From Bacillota bacterium (lineage in GTDB: Bacteria; Bacillota; Clostridia; Lachnospirales; Lachnospiraceae): DNA of 49,972 bases. The stretch is from assembly GCA_023395555.1 (NCBI GenBank), contig JAEWYQ010000071.1:1-49972 (forward strand), read 5' to 3'. How positions within the stretch are numbered: the first letter of the stretch is position 1; every line of letters begins with the position of its first letter. The notes beneath the pieces are model-generated. The model searched no databases and was not told the DNA's origin. It saw only the letters and a program-made list of their open reading frames with translations. Shown here piece by piece: positions 31,279 through 40,777 of the stretch. The position numbers and the translations under genes were made by a program.

Positions 31279-33603
31279 TCAATCCCATCCGTTTTTCCTG
31301 ATCTCCTCCTCATAATCTGCCAGATAATCAATTCGCAGGTCATAGGGGCTGTAAGTATTCTGCTCCAAAAGATAGGCCACATAAATATCATCTTCATAAT
31401 ACACCTTAAAGTTGCGGGGATACATCCTCTTGAACTGCTCCGCCCAATAATATGCCTGGGATTCAATAATTGCACGCTGGAAATAATAATCCTGGCTGCT
31501 TGCCAGATAAACAAAATCCATGGCCGCATACTTCAGATCCACATTCACAGGACCGTAGAAATAATCCTGCAATACCTTTTTCTCAATAAAAAAGAATACG
31601 TATTGGGTGGGAAAGGTGAAGCCCTCCTGCTTTCCGTTTACCATGTTTATAAACTCCGAAAGCTGTGTATGCCGGCCATAATCCAGCACATCATAATATT
31701 CATCCGTCGGGGATACAATGGTATAGCTGAACCGGTCAAAGGATTTTTTAATATGGCGCAGCAGATACTCTGATTCATTGTAATAAGCCTGATTCACATC
31801 GAAAAAATTATGGTACCATCCAAAAGAAAGGATAACATAGGCTGCTCCGGCACAGACCGCCGCGGAAAGAAGCTTCAGACCCCTCTGGTAATAGCGGTTC
31901 TTCCAGCCGCCCAGAATGCGGAAAGCAAAATCCACCGGCAGCAGGTAGATAAAACCGATGAAAGGCTCCGCAAAGGTGGAAGCCCTTGCCGCCGCTATAA
32001 TCTCCATCAATCCCAGCTGCTGCGATGCTCCCACCGTGCATAGAATAAGCATGTTGATAACCATGGCCAGATAATCATGCCCGCAGTTCCGGGTTCTCCT
32101 TGACAGCCCCAGAAGAATGGCACATAGGGTGCCCGCCAGCATACAGGCGAACATCAGCCAGATTGCACCGGAATGGAACATGGCCGTAATGCCGAAGTTC
32201 CACATCGCATTAAAATAAAATTTAACAATCTCTATGGGGGTCATGGAGGCATAATCAACCTTCACCCGCTCCTTCTGCGTATCCTCTTCGGCGGCAGTTC
32301 CATCCTCTCCTGCCGCTTCCTCCCCTCTCAAAGCCGCTTCCAGCTCCGCCTGGTAACCGGATTCGCTTCCTTTCCACTCTTCACCCGCGATAACGCTGGT
32401 TGCCCAGGCCATGGATTCCTGGAACTCCATTCCCTTGGCGAGGCAGGCCGCCATGGGAAGAACAGCGATTACCGCCCCCATCATGCCGCTGAATACAATC
32501 GGGATAAAATATTGCTTCTTGAAGGTTTTCGGAAGATAGGCCAGGCCGATGGCAACCACCAGAAATACCGCCGCAATGGCTGTATAAAAATGATAAGCGA
32601 TTACCAGCCCCACACACAGCATCATAAGGATCATCTCTGAATTAAGATATCTCCGGTTAATATAGGAATTTATACGAAAGATCCTTCGCAGCCGGGAATC
32701 CCCGGGAATCACAAACTTCTCGCGATCCTTATGCATATATCGAATGATAAAATAGGCCATCCCGACTACTGCGTACATGCCGCCTTCCTGAGGCAAAGAA
32801 GCGGCATACCGCCCCTGGTTCAGCATCATACTGATCACCAGAACCACCGTAACCGGGGTGTATTTTCCACGGAACATTTCCTTAGCCAGCAAATACAGGC
32901 CAATCATCATCAAAACCGTCTGGTATGCCCCGGCATAGAGGAGAATCTCCCGCAGATTCAGCCGGAATATGATTCGTATAATATATACCATGGCGTGCAT
33001 TCCAAAGGGATAGATGCCGTCGGAAAACAGAGTGCCGTGCTCCAGCTCATAGATCCAGGACTGATGCACCGGAATATCGGAGAATTGATAATTGTGATAC
33101 CACATGACATTATGGGTCAAAAACCAGATATTGTACACAACTAAACCGGCAAGAATAAAAACCTCCAGCCAATTCTTCCTTATGAACCCCCATACCTTCC
33201 AGTCATGAACGGTTTTCCAAAGCTTTTTCCACCCATCCGACAGCAGCCGGAGCGAATATTTGACCAGCTGTTCCTGCTTATAGGCCTGCCGGAGAACATC
33301 CGCCGTCCCACTGCACCGGACAAAGAATTGTTTATCGGAGAAATTCCAAAGGATGAGAAGATACACAATTCCATTGCATAACAATATGCTCCAGCGGCTG
33401 CAGATATTGAAAAAGCCCAGAAGCAGAACCAGATTGATCTGAAGGCTGCCCTCTGTGACGGTACAGAACCAGAAGCGATAGCCATAGCTCTTATCCTTGA
33501 GGTAGTTCCTCCACACAAAAAGAGGAATCAAAAAGTCCCGGATCACACACCCAAGCATTACCTGTATCATAGAGATCACATATGCATTTGTATCAACAAT
33601 CAT
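31279..33603 (-). CDS. Large polytopic membrane protein, GT-C glycosyltransferase-like
   Basis: 774 residues with about 14 or more membrane segments. After an N-terminal membrane block, the loop HNYQFSDIPVHQSWIYELEH with a later SDGIYPFGMHAM resembles the first outer loop of GT-C enzymes, where acidic residues act in catalysis. A charged low-complexity loop (about residues 395-425) and a soluble C-terminal domain (about 610-774) follow. GAGGTG lies 8 bases before the ATG. It could transfer sugars from a polyprenyl donor outside the membrane or be a polymerase-like component. No exact family is claimed. Confidence 0.7.
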   Translation of the reverse strand: MIVDTNAYVISMIQVMLGCVIRDFLIPLFVWRNYLKDKSYGYRFWFCTVTEGSLQINLVLLLGFFNICSRWSILLCNGIVYLLILWNFSDKQFFVRCSGTADVLRQAYKQEQLVKYSLRLLSDGWKKLWKTVHDWKVWGFIRKNWLEVFILAGLVVYNIWFLTHNVMWYHNYQFSDIPVHQSWIYELEHGTLFSDGIYPFGMHAMVYIIRIIFRLNLREILLYAGAYQTVLMMIGLYLLAKEMFRGKYTPVTVVLVISMMLNQGRYAASLPQEGGMYAVVGMAYFIIRYMHKDREKFVIPGDSRLRRIFRINSYINRRYLNSEMILMMLCVGLVIAYHFYTAIAAVFLVVAIGLAYLPKTFKKQYFIPIVFSGMMGAVIAVLPMAACLAKGMEFQESMAWATSVIAGEEWKGSESGYQAELEAALRGEEAAGEDGTAAEEDTQKERVKVDYASMTPIEIVKFYFNAMWNFGITAMFHSGAIWLMFACMLAGTLCAILLGLSRRTRNCGHDYLAMVINMLILCTVGASQQLGLMEIIAAARASTFAEPFIGFIYLLPVDFAFRILGGWKNRYYQRGLKLLSAAVCAGAAYVILSFGWYHNFFDVNQAYYNESEYLLRHIKKSFDRFSYTIVSPTDEYYDVLDYGRHTQLSEFINMVNGKQEGFTFPTQYVFFFIEKKVLQDYFYGPVNVDLKYAAMDFVYLASSQDYYFQRAIIESQAYYWAEQFKRMYPRNFKVYYEDDIYVAYLLEQNTYSPYDLRIDYLADYEEEIRKNGWD

Positions 33604-33636
33604 TTTCTTCTCACCTCTTTTCCCGCTGCTTTGCCT

Positions 33637-35082
33637 CTATCCTTTCAAGCTGTTGATTATTTCACTGAAACTGCGGTATTCCTTACTGATAAATCGTACA
33701 TAAATTCCGCAGCCGGCCAGATACACCGCACCTCCCGCCAGTATCTGCAGCGGCAGCAGAAGAACCGGGGGCAGAAGCAATCCGCCCATGGCATAGGCCG
33801 CCGCGAACTCCAGGGCGCCGCAGGCCATAAAAGGCAGCAGCATCTTAAATAACTGACGGTATCGGTATACATCCCGGATATAATTCATCTGGTATACACA
33901 TACCGCAACCTCCGCCACAAGGGTTCCGATCACCGCTCCGGACGCGCCGAAAAACGGGATCAGAGCCAAATTCAGAATAATATCTGTGACCGCTCCCAGA
34001 GTTACCGAGCGGATATAAACCTCCTCCCTCTGAAAGGGAATCAGATACTGGGTCTGAACCACCTCTGCCAGGCTCATTGGAATCATCACCATGGCCAGCT
34101 CAATGGTCAGCAGAATCGTCGGTCTGTATTCCGGTCCGAAAAACCAGGGAACAAAGCTGGGCGCTACTCCCGCGATTCCGAAGCACAGCGCACAGCTGAC
34201 AAAGCTGTTGAACTTGATGGAGGTACGTATCTTCTGTATGCTTTCTTCTATCTTGTTCTTTGCCACCAGATTCGATATTCTTGGCAGCATCACCGTATCC
34301 AGTGCTGAAAGAATGCCCTTGGGAAGGTTGATTATATTCTCGGCATAAGTATAGAATGCAACAATTGCCGAACTTTTCACCATCACGCCAAGCATGATTT
34401 TATCCATCCAATGGTAACTGCTCAGCGCCAGCAGAGGAACAAAGAGCTTCAAATTCGGCACAATATGGCAAAGAATATCTTCCTTTTTGATCCGAACCCA
34501 CTGTACCTGCCGGAATAAAAAGGGCAGCAGCTGGAGCTGTTCCAGCAGAAAGCAGACGGACATAATACCGGTATAGACCCACAGGTCTTTTTCCGAATGC
34601 ACAAAGACAAACACGCCGAGGATGATAAGCGTTCTGGACATCAGACTCCGCACCATGGTAATACGGAATTTTTCCATGCCATAGAAAAACCAGCTGACAT
34701 CAAAAAGAATGGAAGCCACATAGATTAACTGCATCCAGTAGACAGCCCGGTTTTCCCGAAAAACAGTCAGCACCAGCAGCAAATAGACCGCGATGGAGAT
34801 TGCGGAGGTGACCAGCTGCATCAGGTAAATCCCCCAGAACATCCTGCTCCTTCTTACCTTATCCTCCCGGCAGGATGCAATACTGCGGTTTCCGTAATTG
34901 TCCAGCCCCAGCTTTCCAAACATAATAAAGTAGCAGGCCACCGTACTGGAAAAAGCATAGATTCCCACTTGCTCCGCCCCCAGGACACGGGCTACGTAAG
35001 GGGTAACCACCAGCGGCAGAATGCAGATGGAAAGCCGGTATATCACATTATAAATATAGTTCTTTTTTTCTTCTGAGCCCAT
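33637..35082 (-). CDS. Wzx-like polysaccharide flippase
   Basis: 481 residues, about 12-14 membrane segments, of the MATE/MVF PST family. The start NYIYNVIYRLSICILPLVVT and PYVARVLGAEQVGIYAFSST are the hallmark of RfbX/Wzx oligosaccharide flippases. It moves lipid-linked repeat units across the membrane. AAGGATGG precedes the ATG. It lies 14 bases after the GT2-LRR gene. Its presence next to PelG, which is itself an MVF-type transporter, suggests a second polymer or a lipid-linked step in this locus. Confidence 0.92.
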   Translation of the reverse strand: MGSEEKKNYIYNVIYRLSICILPLVVTPYVARVLGAEQVGIYAFSSTVACYFIMFGKLGLDNYGNRSIASCREDKVRRSRMFWGIYLMQLVTSAISIAVYLLLVLTVFRENRAVYWMQLIYVASILFDVSWFFYGMEKFRITMVRSLMSRTLIILGVFVFVHSEKDLWVYTGIMSVCFLLEQLQLLPFLFRQVQWVRIKKEDILCHIVPNLKLFVPLLALSSYHWMDKIMLGVMVKSSAIVAFYTYAENIINLPKGILSALDTVMLPRISNLVAKNKIEESIQKIRTSIKFNSFVSCALCFGIAGVAPSFVPWFFGPEYRPTILLTIELAMVMIPMSLAEVVQTQYLIPFQREEVYIRSVTLGAVTDIILNLALIPFFGASGAVIGTLVAEVAVCVYQMNYIRDVYRYRQLFKMLLPFMACGALEFAAAYAMGGLLLPPVLLLPLQILAGGAVYLAGCGIYVRFISKEYRSFSEIINSLKG

Positions 35083-35096
35083 TTATCCCATCCTTT

Positions 35097-37034
35097 TTAA
35101 CGCTTCTCACTTCCCTCCGGGAACTGCAGCCTGGTATGCCTGTCAAAGGCTGTGGAGGCGATTGAGATATCTCCTGTTAGGATGATTACATCCGTCAGGG
35201 AAGTACATTTTGCAAATGCCAGGTGGTTGACAGACAGCATTTTCTTAGGAATTTTAATTTGTTTTAAACTGGAGCAGCCGTAAAAGCTCCGTTCATAGAT
35301 ATGCTCCAGCTTTGTGGAAAATTGAAAATAATCCAAGGCCTGGCAATGCAGAAATGCCGCCTTGCCAATGCTCTCCATGGCATCCACCTGTGGGATTGCC
35401 ACTGTTTTCAGTTCCCTGCAGTAGGCAAAGAGGTAGCTTCCCAGGCTCCTGATTCTGCCGGTGAGAACCACGTTCTGCAGCCTCCTGCAGCCGAGAAACA
35501 CTCCTCTTTCCAGAGTATCCAGCATGCTGTTCAAGCCAAATTCCACCGACATCAGGCGAATGCAGCCCATGAAGGTATACCGGGAAAGCTTTCGGAGAGC
35601 CGTGGGATAGACATGGTTCGTCTTCTCCTCCCCCTTACTCAGATGAGTAAATAAAAGCTGCTTCAGGGAACCGCATTCCGCAAAGGCATAGGGCCCGATC
35701 CGGACCACACTGGAAGGCAGACGCAATGTCTCTAAAGAGCTGCACCCGGCAAAGGTATGGGAGCCTATTCTGCCCAAGCGGCTTCCTTCCCCAATTATCA
35801 CATGACGCAGATTCTTGCAATTATGAAATGCATGGGGCTGAATCTCCACCACCGTATTGGGAATTTCCACACTGGCCAACCGGTCACAGCCGTAGAACAT
35901 GCCTCTTTTAATTACGGTGACATATTCCGGGATCACAATACCCGTCAGCTTACGGTTAAGGGCAAAGTCCAGGGAGTTCTTCTCATTATATTGCCGTAAG
36001 GAGGAAAAAACAAGAGGTTCCCCGGCGGGCTGGTCGGTCCGGGGGGAATACTGCAAAGCCTTGATCTTCTCTATTCTCCCCTTCCTAAGCAGCTGAATGT
36101 CCCGGCTGATCCGCAGCCCTTCTTTCCCTATGGAAATCTCGCGGCAGCTCCATTTTACAATGTAGCGCAGCAGCTTTACCAACCGCTTTAAAAACATAAA
36201 AATGGTGTGCCCCGGTGCCTTGATAAAATACATATAGGCATAAACCAAATAGTTAAGCCACATATAATTCAACCCGGACAGACGCAGCATCTGCCCGTAG
36301 AATTCATGTGTCATAGACCTGTTGACTATAAACCGGTCCATATACTTGTAAAGTATTTTTCGTTTATCCTGAAATTCATCCCAATCATAGGAAGTATGAT
36401 TCAGCGTTATATAGCATTTGCAGAGTGAGACCGGAAGTATTAAAATCTTGTGTTTCTCCTTCAGCCTGAGAAGCATATCCCCGTCGCAAAAGTTAACAAA
36501 CTGCCGGTCAAAGCCTCCGGCTTCCCTTACCGCCTCAATCCGGTAAATTACCTGAGTCGACCTTCTTGCCGGATTATTCAGGAGCCAGGAGGAGGAATCC
36601 GAAGCCCCGTGCTCCATCAGCGAATCTACCGAAACCTCCGTCTTCCGTTCATCAATCAATACTCCGTTACAGCAGGAGGCTCCTGCCGCCGGCTCGCCGG
36701 ACAGCTGCTGCATCTGCAGCAAAGCCTTCGTCTGATCCCATTCGTCATTGCTGCTTAAATAGGCAATATAATCCCCTTCCACCGTCTCCAGCATTCTATT
36801 ACGGATTGCCGCCTCCGAAAACGATTGATCCAAACACAGATACCCCACCTCCGGAAACGCAACCAGATCCTCCTGCAGCCCAAGGCTGTATACGCTGTCA
36901 GGCTCATTGGCATCTGCTACCATCACTCGGACAGGCGAATAAAGCTGGGACAGAACACTGTTCAGCGCACGCAGAAAGCTTAAAGAAGTATTTCTTTTTG
37001 CAATTATCACTACATTCAGCAACAAATCCGACAT
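35097..37034 (-). CDS. Family 2 glycosyltransferase fused to leucine-rich repeats
   Basis: 645 residues from the ATG at 37034 (GGGAGAG just upstream; the frame is open to a TTG at 37061). Residues 1-225 are a GT-A domain: VVIIAKRNTSLSFLRALNSV, the acidic motif LSSNDEWDQT and a later FDRQFVNFCDGDMLLRL. Residues about 330-640 carry LRR_5 (BspA-like) repeats such as GIVIPEYVTVIKRGMFYGC and ASVEIPNTVVEIQPHAFHNC. No signal peptide, so the repeats are cytoplasmic, unlike most LRR_5 proteins. The fusion is continuous, without a frameshift. Confidence 0.85.
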   Translation of the reverse strand: MSDLLLNVVIIAKRNTSLSFLRALNSVLSQLYSPVRVMVADANEPDSVYSLGLQEDLVAFPEVGYLCLDQSFSEAAIRNRMLETVEGDYIAYLSSNDEWDQTKALLQMQQLSGEPAAGASCCNGVLIDERKTEVSVDSLMEHGASDSSSWLLNNPARRSTQVIYRIEAVREAGGFDRQFVNFCDGDMLLRLKEKHKILILPVSLCKCYITLNHTSYDWDEFQDKRKILYKYMDRFIVNRSMTHEFYGQMLRLSGLNYMWLNYLVYAYMYFIKAPGHTIFMFLKRLVKLLRYIVKWSCREISIGKEGLRISRDIQLLRKGRIEKIKALQYSPRTDQPAGEPLVFSSLRQYNEKNSLDFALNRKLTGIVIPEYVTVIKRGMFYGCDRLASVEIPNTVVEIQPHAFHNCKNLRHVIIGEGSRLGRIGSHTFAGCSSLETLRLPSSVVRIGPYAFAECGSLKQLLFTHLSKGEEKTNHVYPTALRKLSRYTFMGCIRLMSVEFGLNSMLDTLERGVFLGCRRLQNVVLTGRIRSLGSYLFAYCRELKTVAIPQVDAMESIGKAAFLHCQALDYFQFSTKLEHIYERSFYGCSSLKQIKIPKKMLSVNHLAFAKCTSLTDVIILTGDISIASTAFDRHTRLQFPEGSEKR

Positions 37035-37057
37035 TATTCTCTCCCATCCTGCACTGC

Positions 37058-38407
37058 TCAAATACTAATAGCGAAGTTACCTAAACTATAATCTCCCGAA
37101 TAGTTGATTGCGGAGAAGGTATTTGTCATCTGAATCGGCTTCCCGGTTCTTGGATCATGGATCCCAAAGCACAGAATATAATATCTCTGTTCCAGATCGC
37201 CGCAGGGAATCTGCACCTCCAGCTCCACCGTATCCTGAGGCATCCACAGCCTGGTATCCGTATCCACCGTATATTCATGCACCTCTGAGAAGGAAGCGGT
37301 ACGAACCACAAACTTCACGGTGAACGGATGATAGCAGGGGGCAAATCCCTGATTACTGATTTTGACTGACGCTCTCATATTGCCGCTCTTATCCTCAGCC
37401 AGCGACAGGGAGGCCTCTTCTATGGTAAACCGGTATCCCAGGTGTGCCACAATATATTCAAAGGCAGTTCTGTCTTTCCAAGGAGCACGGTTGATTCCGG
37501 ATTTAACACTCTTCCACTTCTCCAGCACTCTCTCATCATAATCACTGTGGAGATAAGAGATCCGCATCTCCCGCAAGGCTTCTATTGCAGGAGCCGCATC
37601 ATTCCATGGACATTCGTTGACCACCTCTCCTCCGTTGGACACATACCGGCACAGTTGATTCTGGAATTCCAGTTCTTCCTTGCGCAGCAGCTTATCACCG
37701 CAGGATTTGGAATCCCGAAAGCTGATCTCTCCATAGGTTCCAAGATCCGTTTCAGAAGCCATAATCCCATCGTTAAATAAGGAAAATCTGGCCTTCTGGA
37801 TATTCGTAAAGGCCGTTTCCTTATCCAGGGGCTGGTATGTCCTGAATACCATTCTCCAAAAGCTGGGACAGCGAAGTGCAATCTGAGTCTTATCCCCGGT
37901 GCATTCATAAATCTGTCTTGCCAGCCGGGTAACATGGCGCTCGCTCAGATAGCGGGAATTATGCATCTCACCCCAGCTGCCGATAAACAGTCCCTGTAAG
38001 ATATAAATATCCCTCGTATATTCCTTCAGCAGCGGAGAGAGCTGGCTCATATGATTTACGATAATCTCCAGATCTTTGGGCTCACTGAGCACACCCTTTC
38101 CCTCCCAATCATATACAAAGCGGACAATCAGCTGCTTCTCCAGGGAGGAAAAATGCCGGAATATGCGGCGGATAATATCCAGGGCCTCTTTTGTCAGTTC
38201 TCTCTCGTTAAAATTCAGAAGATTGATCTCCACAAGGCAGAGCTGCTGTCCCTGTTCCACCTGCACCTCTTCAATCCGTACCCCTTCCTTCAGGATCACA
38301 TCACTGTCGGCATAAAAGCGGAAGATAGAGTAAAGGCCGCAATATGGATTATTTAATCTCTCCGCCCTCTCTGACCGGGGAAGCGGAATCCATTTTAATT
38401 TTGTCAT
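37058..38407 (-). CDS. DUF4874/DUF4832 protein, glycosidase-like
   Basis: 449 residues. The N-terminus NNPYCGLYSIFRFY and LVEINLLNFNERELT are the DUF4874 pattern, a TIM-barrel-like domain. LQGLFIGSWGEMHNSRYL holds a possible catalytic Glu on strand 4. The C-terminal 110 residues (HLGYRFTIEEASLS, KISNQGFAPCYHPFTVKF) form the DUF4832 beta domain. No signal peptide is visible, which is odd for a glycosidase. It overlaps the GT2 stop (ATGA), so it is tightly coupled to the operon. It may modify or trim the polymer. Confidence 0.75.
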   Translation of the reverse strand: MTKLKWIPLPRSERAERLNNPYCGLYSIFRFYADSDVILKEGVRIEEVQVEQGQQLCLVEINLLNFNERELTKEALDIIRRIFRHFSSLEKQLIVRFVYDWEGKGVLSEPKDLEIIVNHMSQLSPLLKEYTRDIYILQGLFIGSWGEMHNSRYLSERHVTRLARQIYECTGDKTQIALRCPSFWRMVFRTYQPLDKETAFTNIQKARFSLFNDGIMASETDLGTYGEISFRDSKSCGDKLLRKEELEFQNQLCRYVSNGGEVVNECPWNDAAPAIEALREMRISYLHSDYDERVLEKWKSVKSGINRAPWKDRTAFEYIVAHLGYRFTIEEASLSLAEDKSGNMRASVKISNQGFAPCYHPFTVKFVVRTASFSEVHEYTVDTDTRLWMPQDTVELEVQIPCGDLEQRYYILCFGIHDPRTGKPIQMTNTFSAINYSGDYSLGNFAISI

Positions 38408-39147
38408 TTCTGCAATCCTCTCTTTATGCGGATTACCACCGTCCAGATGCTGAGGGGCATAATCATCATATAGGTCATCTGCTTCAGCAGCCCCGTATGC
38501 ATGCTCACTCCCTCCGTCCTCTCATGCATGACGGATTTGGTCTCCATAATACGAAAGCCAAGGAGAAGCATCTGTATGATCATGTTGGCATCCGGATAGA
38601 AATAATCGAAATTACCATACATGGAATAGTAAGTGAACGCTCTTCTGTTTAACCCCTGCAGCCCCGATGTGGGATCGGTTATCCGCTGTCCGGTCGCCTT
38701 CTTAATCATCCAGGAAAACAAACCGATGGATATTTTCTTAAGCCGGGAAATCTTAAAGGATTCGCTTCCCTCCACGAAACGGGAGCCGATGACAATATCC
38801 GGCACATTCCCCTGGGAGTCCGGTGCCGTCAGGCAGTTGTAAATATGGGGGATATTGGACGTGTTGTGCTGTCCGTCCGCATCCAGCTGTATTACGAACT
38901 CATAACCGCGGCGCACCGCATACTTATAGCCAACCTGAAGCGCCGAACCATAGCCCAGGTTAAACACGTGAGTAACCAGTAAAACATTGTAGGAGCGTGC
39001 AATTACTCCCGTCTGGTCTTTGGATGCATCGTTTACCACCAGTATATCCGCAAAGCTTTGAATCTCCGGCCGGCATAGCTGGTCAAATAAAGCGGTCATA
39101 TTCTTTTCCTCATTAAATGCCGGTACAATGATCAATACCTTTTTCAT
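38404..39147 (-). CDS. Family 2 glycosyltransferase, polyprenyl-phosphate sugar type
   Basis: 247 residues from the ATG at 39147 (GGGAG 9 bases upstream). It starts MKKVLIIVPAFNEEKNMTAL and has QLDADGQHNTSNIPHIY, then a VIGSRFVEGSE loop and DPTSGLQGLNRRAF, the dolichyl-phosphate mannose/glucose synthase group. It probably charges a polyprenyl phosphate with a sugar for the GT-C-like membrane protein. It overlaps the end of the GT4 gene by 35 bases. Confidence 0.88.
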   Translation of the reverse strand: MKKVLIIVPAFNEEKNMTALFDQLCRPEIQSFADILVVNDASKDQTGVIARSYNVLLVTHVFNLGYGSALQVGYKYAVRRGYEFVIQLDADGQHNTSNIPHIYNCLTAPDSQGNVPDIVIGSRFVEGSESFKISRLKKISIGLFSWMIKKATGQRITDPTSGLQGLNRRAFTYYSMYGNFDYFYPDANMIIQMLLLGFRIMETKSVMHERTEGVSMHTGLLKQMTYMMIMPLSIWTVVIRIKRGLQK

Positions 39148-40375
39148 GTGCCTCAGCTCCCTTCTCATCCAGCATGGAGAGCATACACTCCAGATCCTCG
39201 GGAAAGTCCAGCTTTTTCTCAAGTACATGCTCTTCATATCTCTTTCGTAATTCATGGTCATCCATAACGCGCTTCAGCTCCTCCGCCAGCACATCCGCCT
39301 CCAGAGGCACCAGGGAACCGTCGTATCCATGGATAATCTGCTCCTTATTGCCGGTGCAGTCGGATGCGACAATGGCTTTCCCCAGAATCTGCGCTTCCTC
39401 AATCGCTATGCTCTTTCCTTCAAACCGGGTTGCATGGACATAGATGTCCGCCTGCTTCACATAAGGATAGGGATTCTCCCTGACTCCCAGGAGGAAAAAG
39501 GAATCCTCCACCCCCAGCTGCTTCCTCAGCTGCTCCAGATTCGCCCGCTCCATACCCTCACCGATCACATACCAGCGCACCGGGTAACCATCCGCCTTTA
39601 ATCTTGCCAGCGCCCGGATGGCAATGTCATATCCCTTCTGGTAATGCAGGCGCCCTACTGTCAGCAGCCGGAAACCGTCATACTCATCCGTAAAGCCCCG
39701 GCCCCGCTCCGCCTTTTCCCGTATTGCCCCGGCATCCAGTATATTACGGAACAGATGAACTCTGTCACCGTACTGCGGGTAGACACTGCAGAACTTCTCA
39801 CCTACTTCTCTGGAAACAACAAATATCTTCTCTGCAGCGCGGTAACAATCCCGGTCCATGAGGGGAGTGTACCCGGCTTTCTGATAGTCAATATGAATAA
39901 AGGCCGCTTTGTGCTTCGCGCGGACCCGATCCGCCAGGAAGTAGGCCGAAGCACCTTCAATATAGGCCACTGCCAGATCATAGCTTCCTTTCATCTCAGG
40001 ACGTCCGTCCGCCAGAAGTCTCCAGAGGAGCTTATCATACTGCAGCTTCCTTCCGGCCGCTCTCTGTTCCCTGAGATTCTCCAGCAGATAGCCCAGTAAA
40101 CGGAAGCCGGTCAGCTTATGGAAGAAGGAATAACAGACGGCTCCGGCAATCCGCATATGACCGGAAAAGGAGAGAACAGACCCCTTGCTCACATGCTTAT
40201 TCAGAATATGAACTCCTTCCGGCACCCGGTCAAACAGCTCTCCGCAGGGAATAATACTATAGAGGGAGAGCTCATAATCTCCCATGGAATCCAGCTTCTT
40301 CAGCAGCTCGATGAGAGCGGTCTCCGCTCCGGCCCGTCCCATGGTATTAATAATAAACAGCAGCTTCTTCTTCAT
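39113..40375 (-). CDS. Family 4 glycosyltransferase
   Basis: 420 residues. GT-B fold: N-terminal LLFIINTMGRAGAETALIEL and C-terminal RLLTVGRLHYQKGYDIAIRA with the donor-binding EGKSIAIEEAQILGKAIVAS (EX7E-like). It overlaps the DUF2304 stop (ATGA). The donor and acceptor sugars are unknown. Confidence 0.92.
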   Translation of the reverse strand: MKKKLLFIINTMGRAGAETALIELLKKLDSMGDYELSLYSIIPCGELFDRVPEGVHILNKHVSKGSVLSFSGHMRIAGAVCYSFFHKLTGFRLLGYLLENLREQRAAGRKLQYDKLLWRLLADGRPEMKGSYDLAVAYIEGASAYFLADRVRAKHKAAFIHIDYQKAGYTPLMDRDCYRAAEKIFVVSREVGEKFCSVYPQYGDRVHLFRNILDAGAIREKAERGRGFTDEYDGFRLLTVGRLHYQKGYDIAIRALARLKADGYPVRWYVIGEGMERANLEQLRKQLGVEDSFFLLGVRENPYPYVKQADIYVHATRFEGKSIAIEEAQILGKAIVASDCTGNKEQIIHGYDGSLVPLEADVLAEELKRVMDDHELRKRYEEHVLEKKLDFPEDLECMLSMLDEKGAEAHEKGIDHCTGI

Positions 40376-40761
40376 ACTTCCTGCTTCTCCCGGACAGCCT
40401 CCTCATTTTGCTTCTGCTCTTTTAGTGAATTGCTTTCTTCATTCAGCAGCGACACCTGCATCGCCAGCTCCTGCACCCTGGCTGTCAGCTCTGCATTGGT
40501 CCGATAGCAATCAAAGATCCCATAAGTCGCCAGAACAAAGGCAATGGCAAAGATAATCGAGGGCGGGTATTCTACCGAGAACAGATCGGATATGAAGTAA
40601 ACCAACTGGGGAATCACCCCGAACAGGATGATAATCACCCCTCCCATAATCCAGAACAAGCTCTGTTTCTCTGTCATCTTACGAACAATACTGGCTCTCC
40701 TCGCCATATAAATGAGAACAATACCTGTAACACACACCAAAATCCGCAATAAGATTGACAT
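40372..40761 (-). CDS. DUF2304 membrane protein
   Basis: 129 residues from the ATG at 40761 (AAAAAAGGGAGG upstream). Three membrane segments (SILLRILVCVTGIVLIYMA, LFWIMGGVIIILFGVIPQL and PSIIFAIAFVLATYGIFD) followed by a short coiled coil (ELTARVQELAMQVSLLNEE). DUF2304 proteins often sit beside polysaccharide glycosyltransferases and flippases; the role is unknown. It follows pelG and leads into the GT4. Confidence 0.8.
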   Translation of the reverse strand: MSILLRILVCVTGIVLIYMARRASIVRKMTEKQSLFWIMGGVIIILFGVIPQLVYFISDLFSVEYPPSIIFAIAFVLATYGIFDCYRTNAELTARVQELAMQVSLLNEESNSLKEQKQNEEAVREKQEV

Positions 40762-40777
40762 TCGTTTCCTCCCTTTT

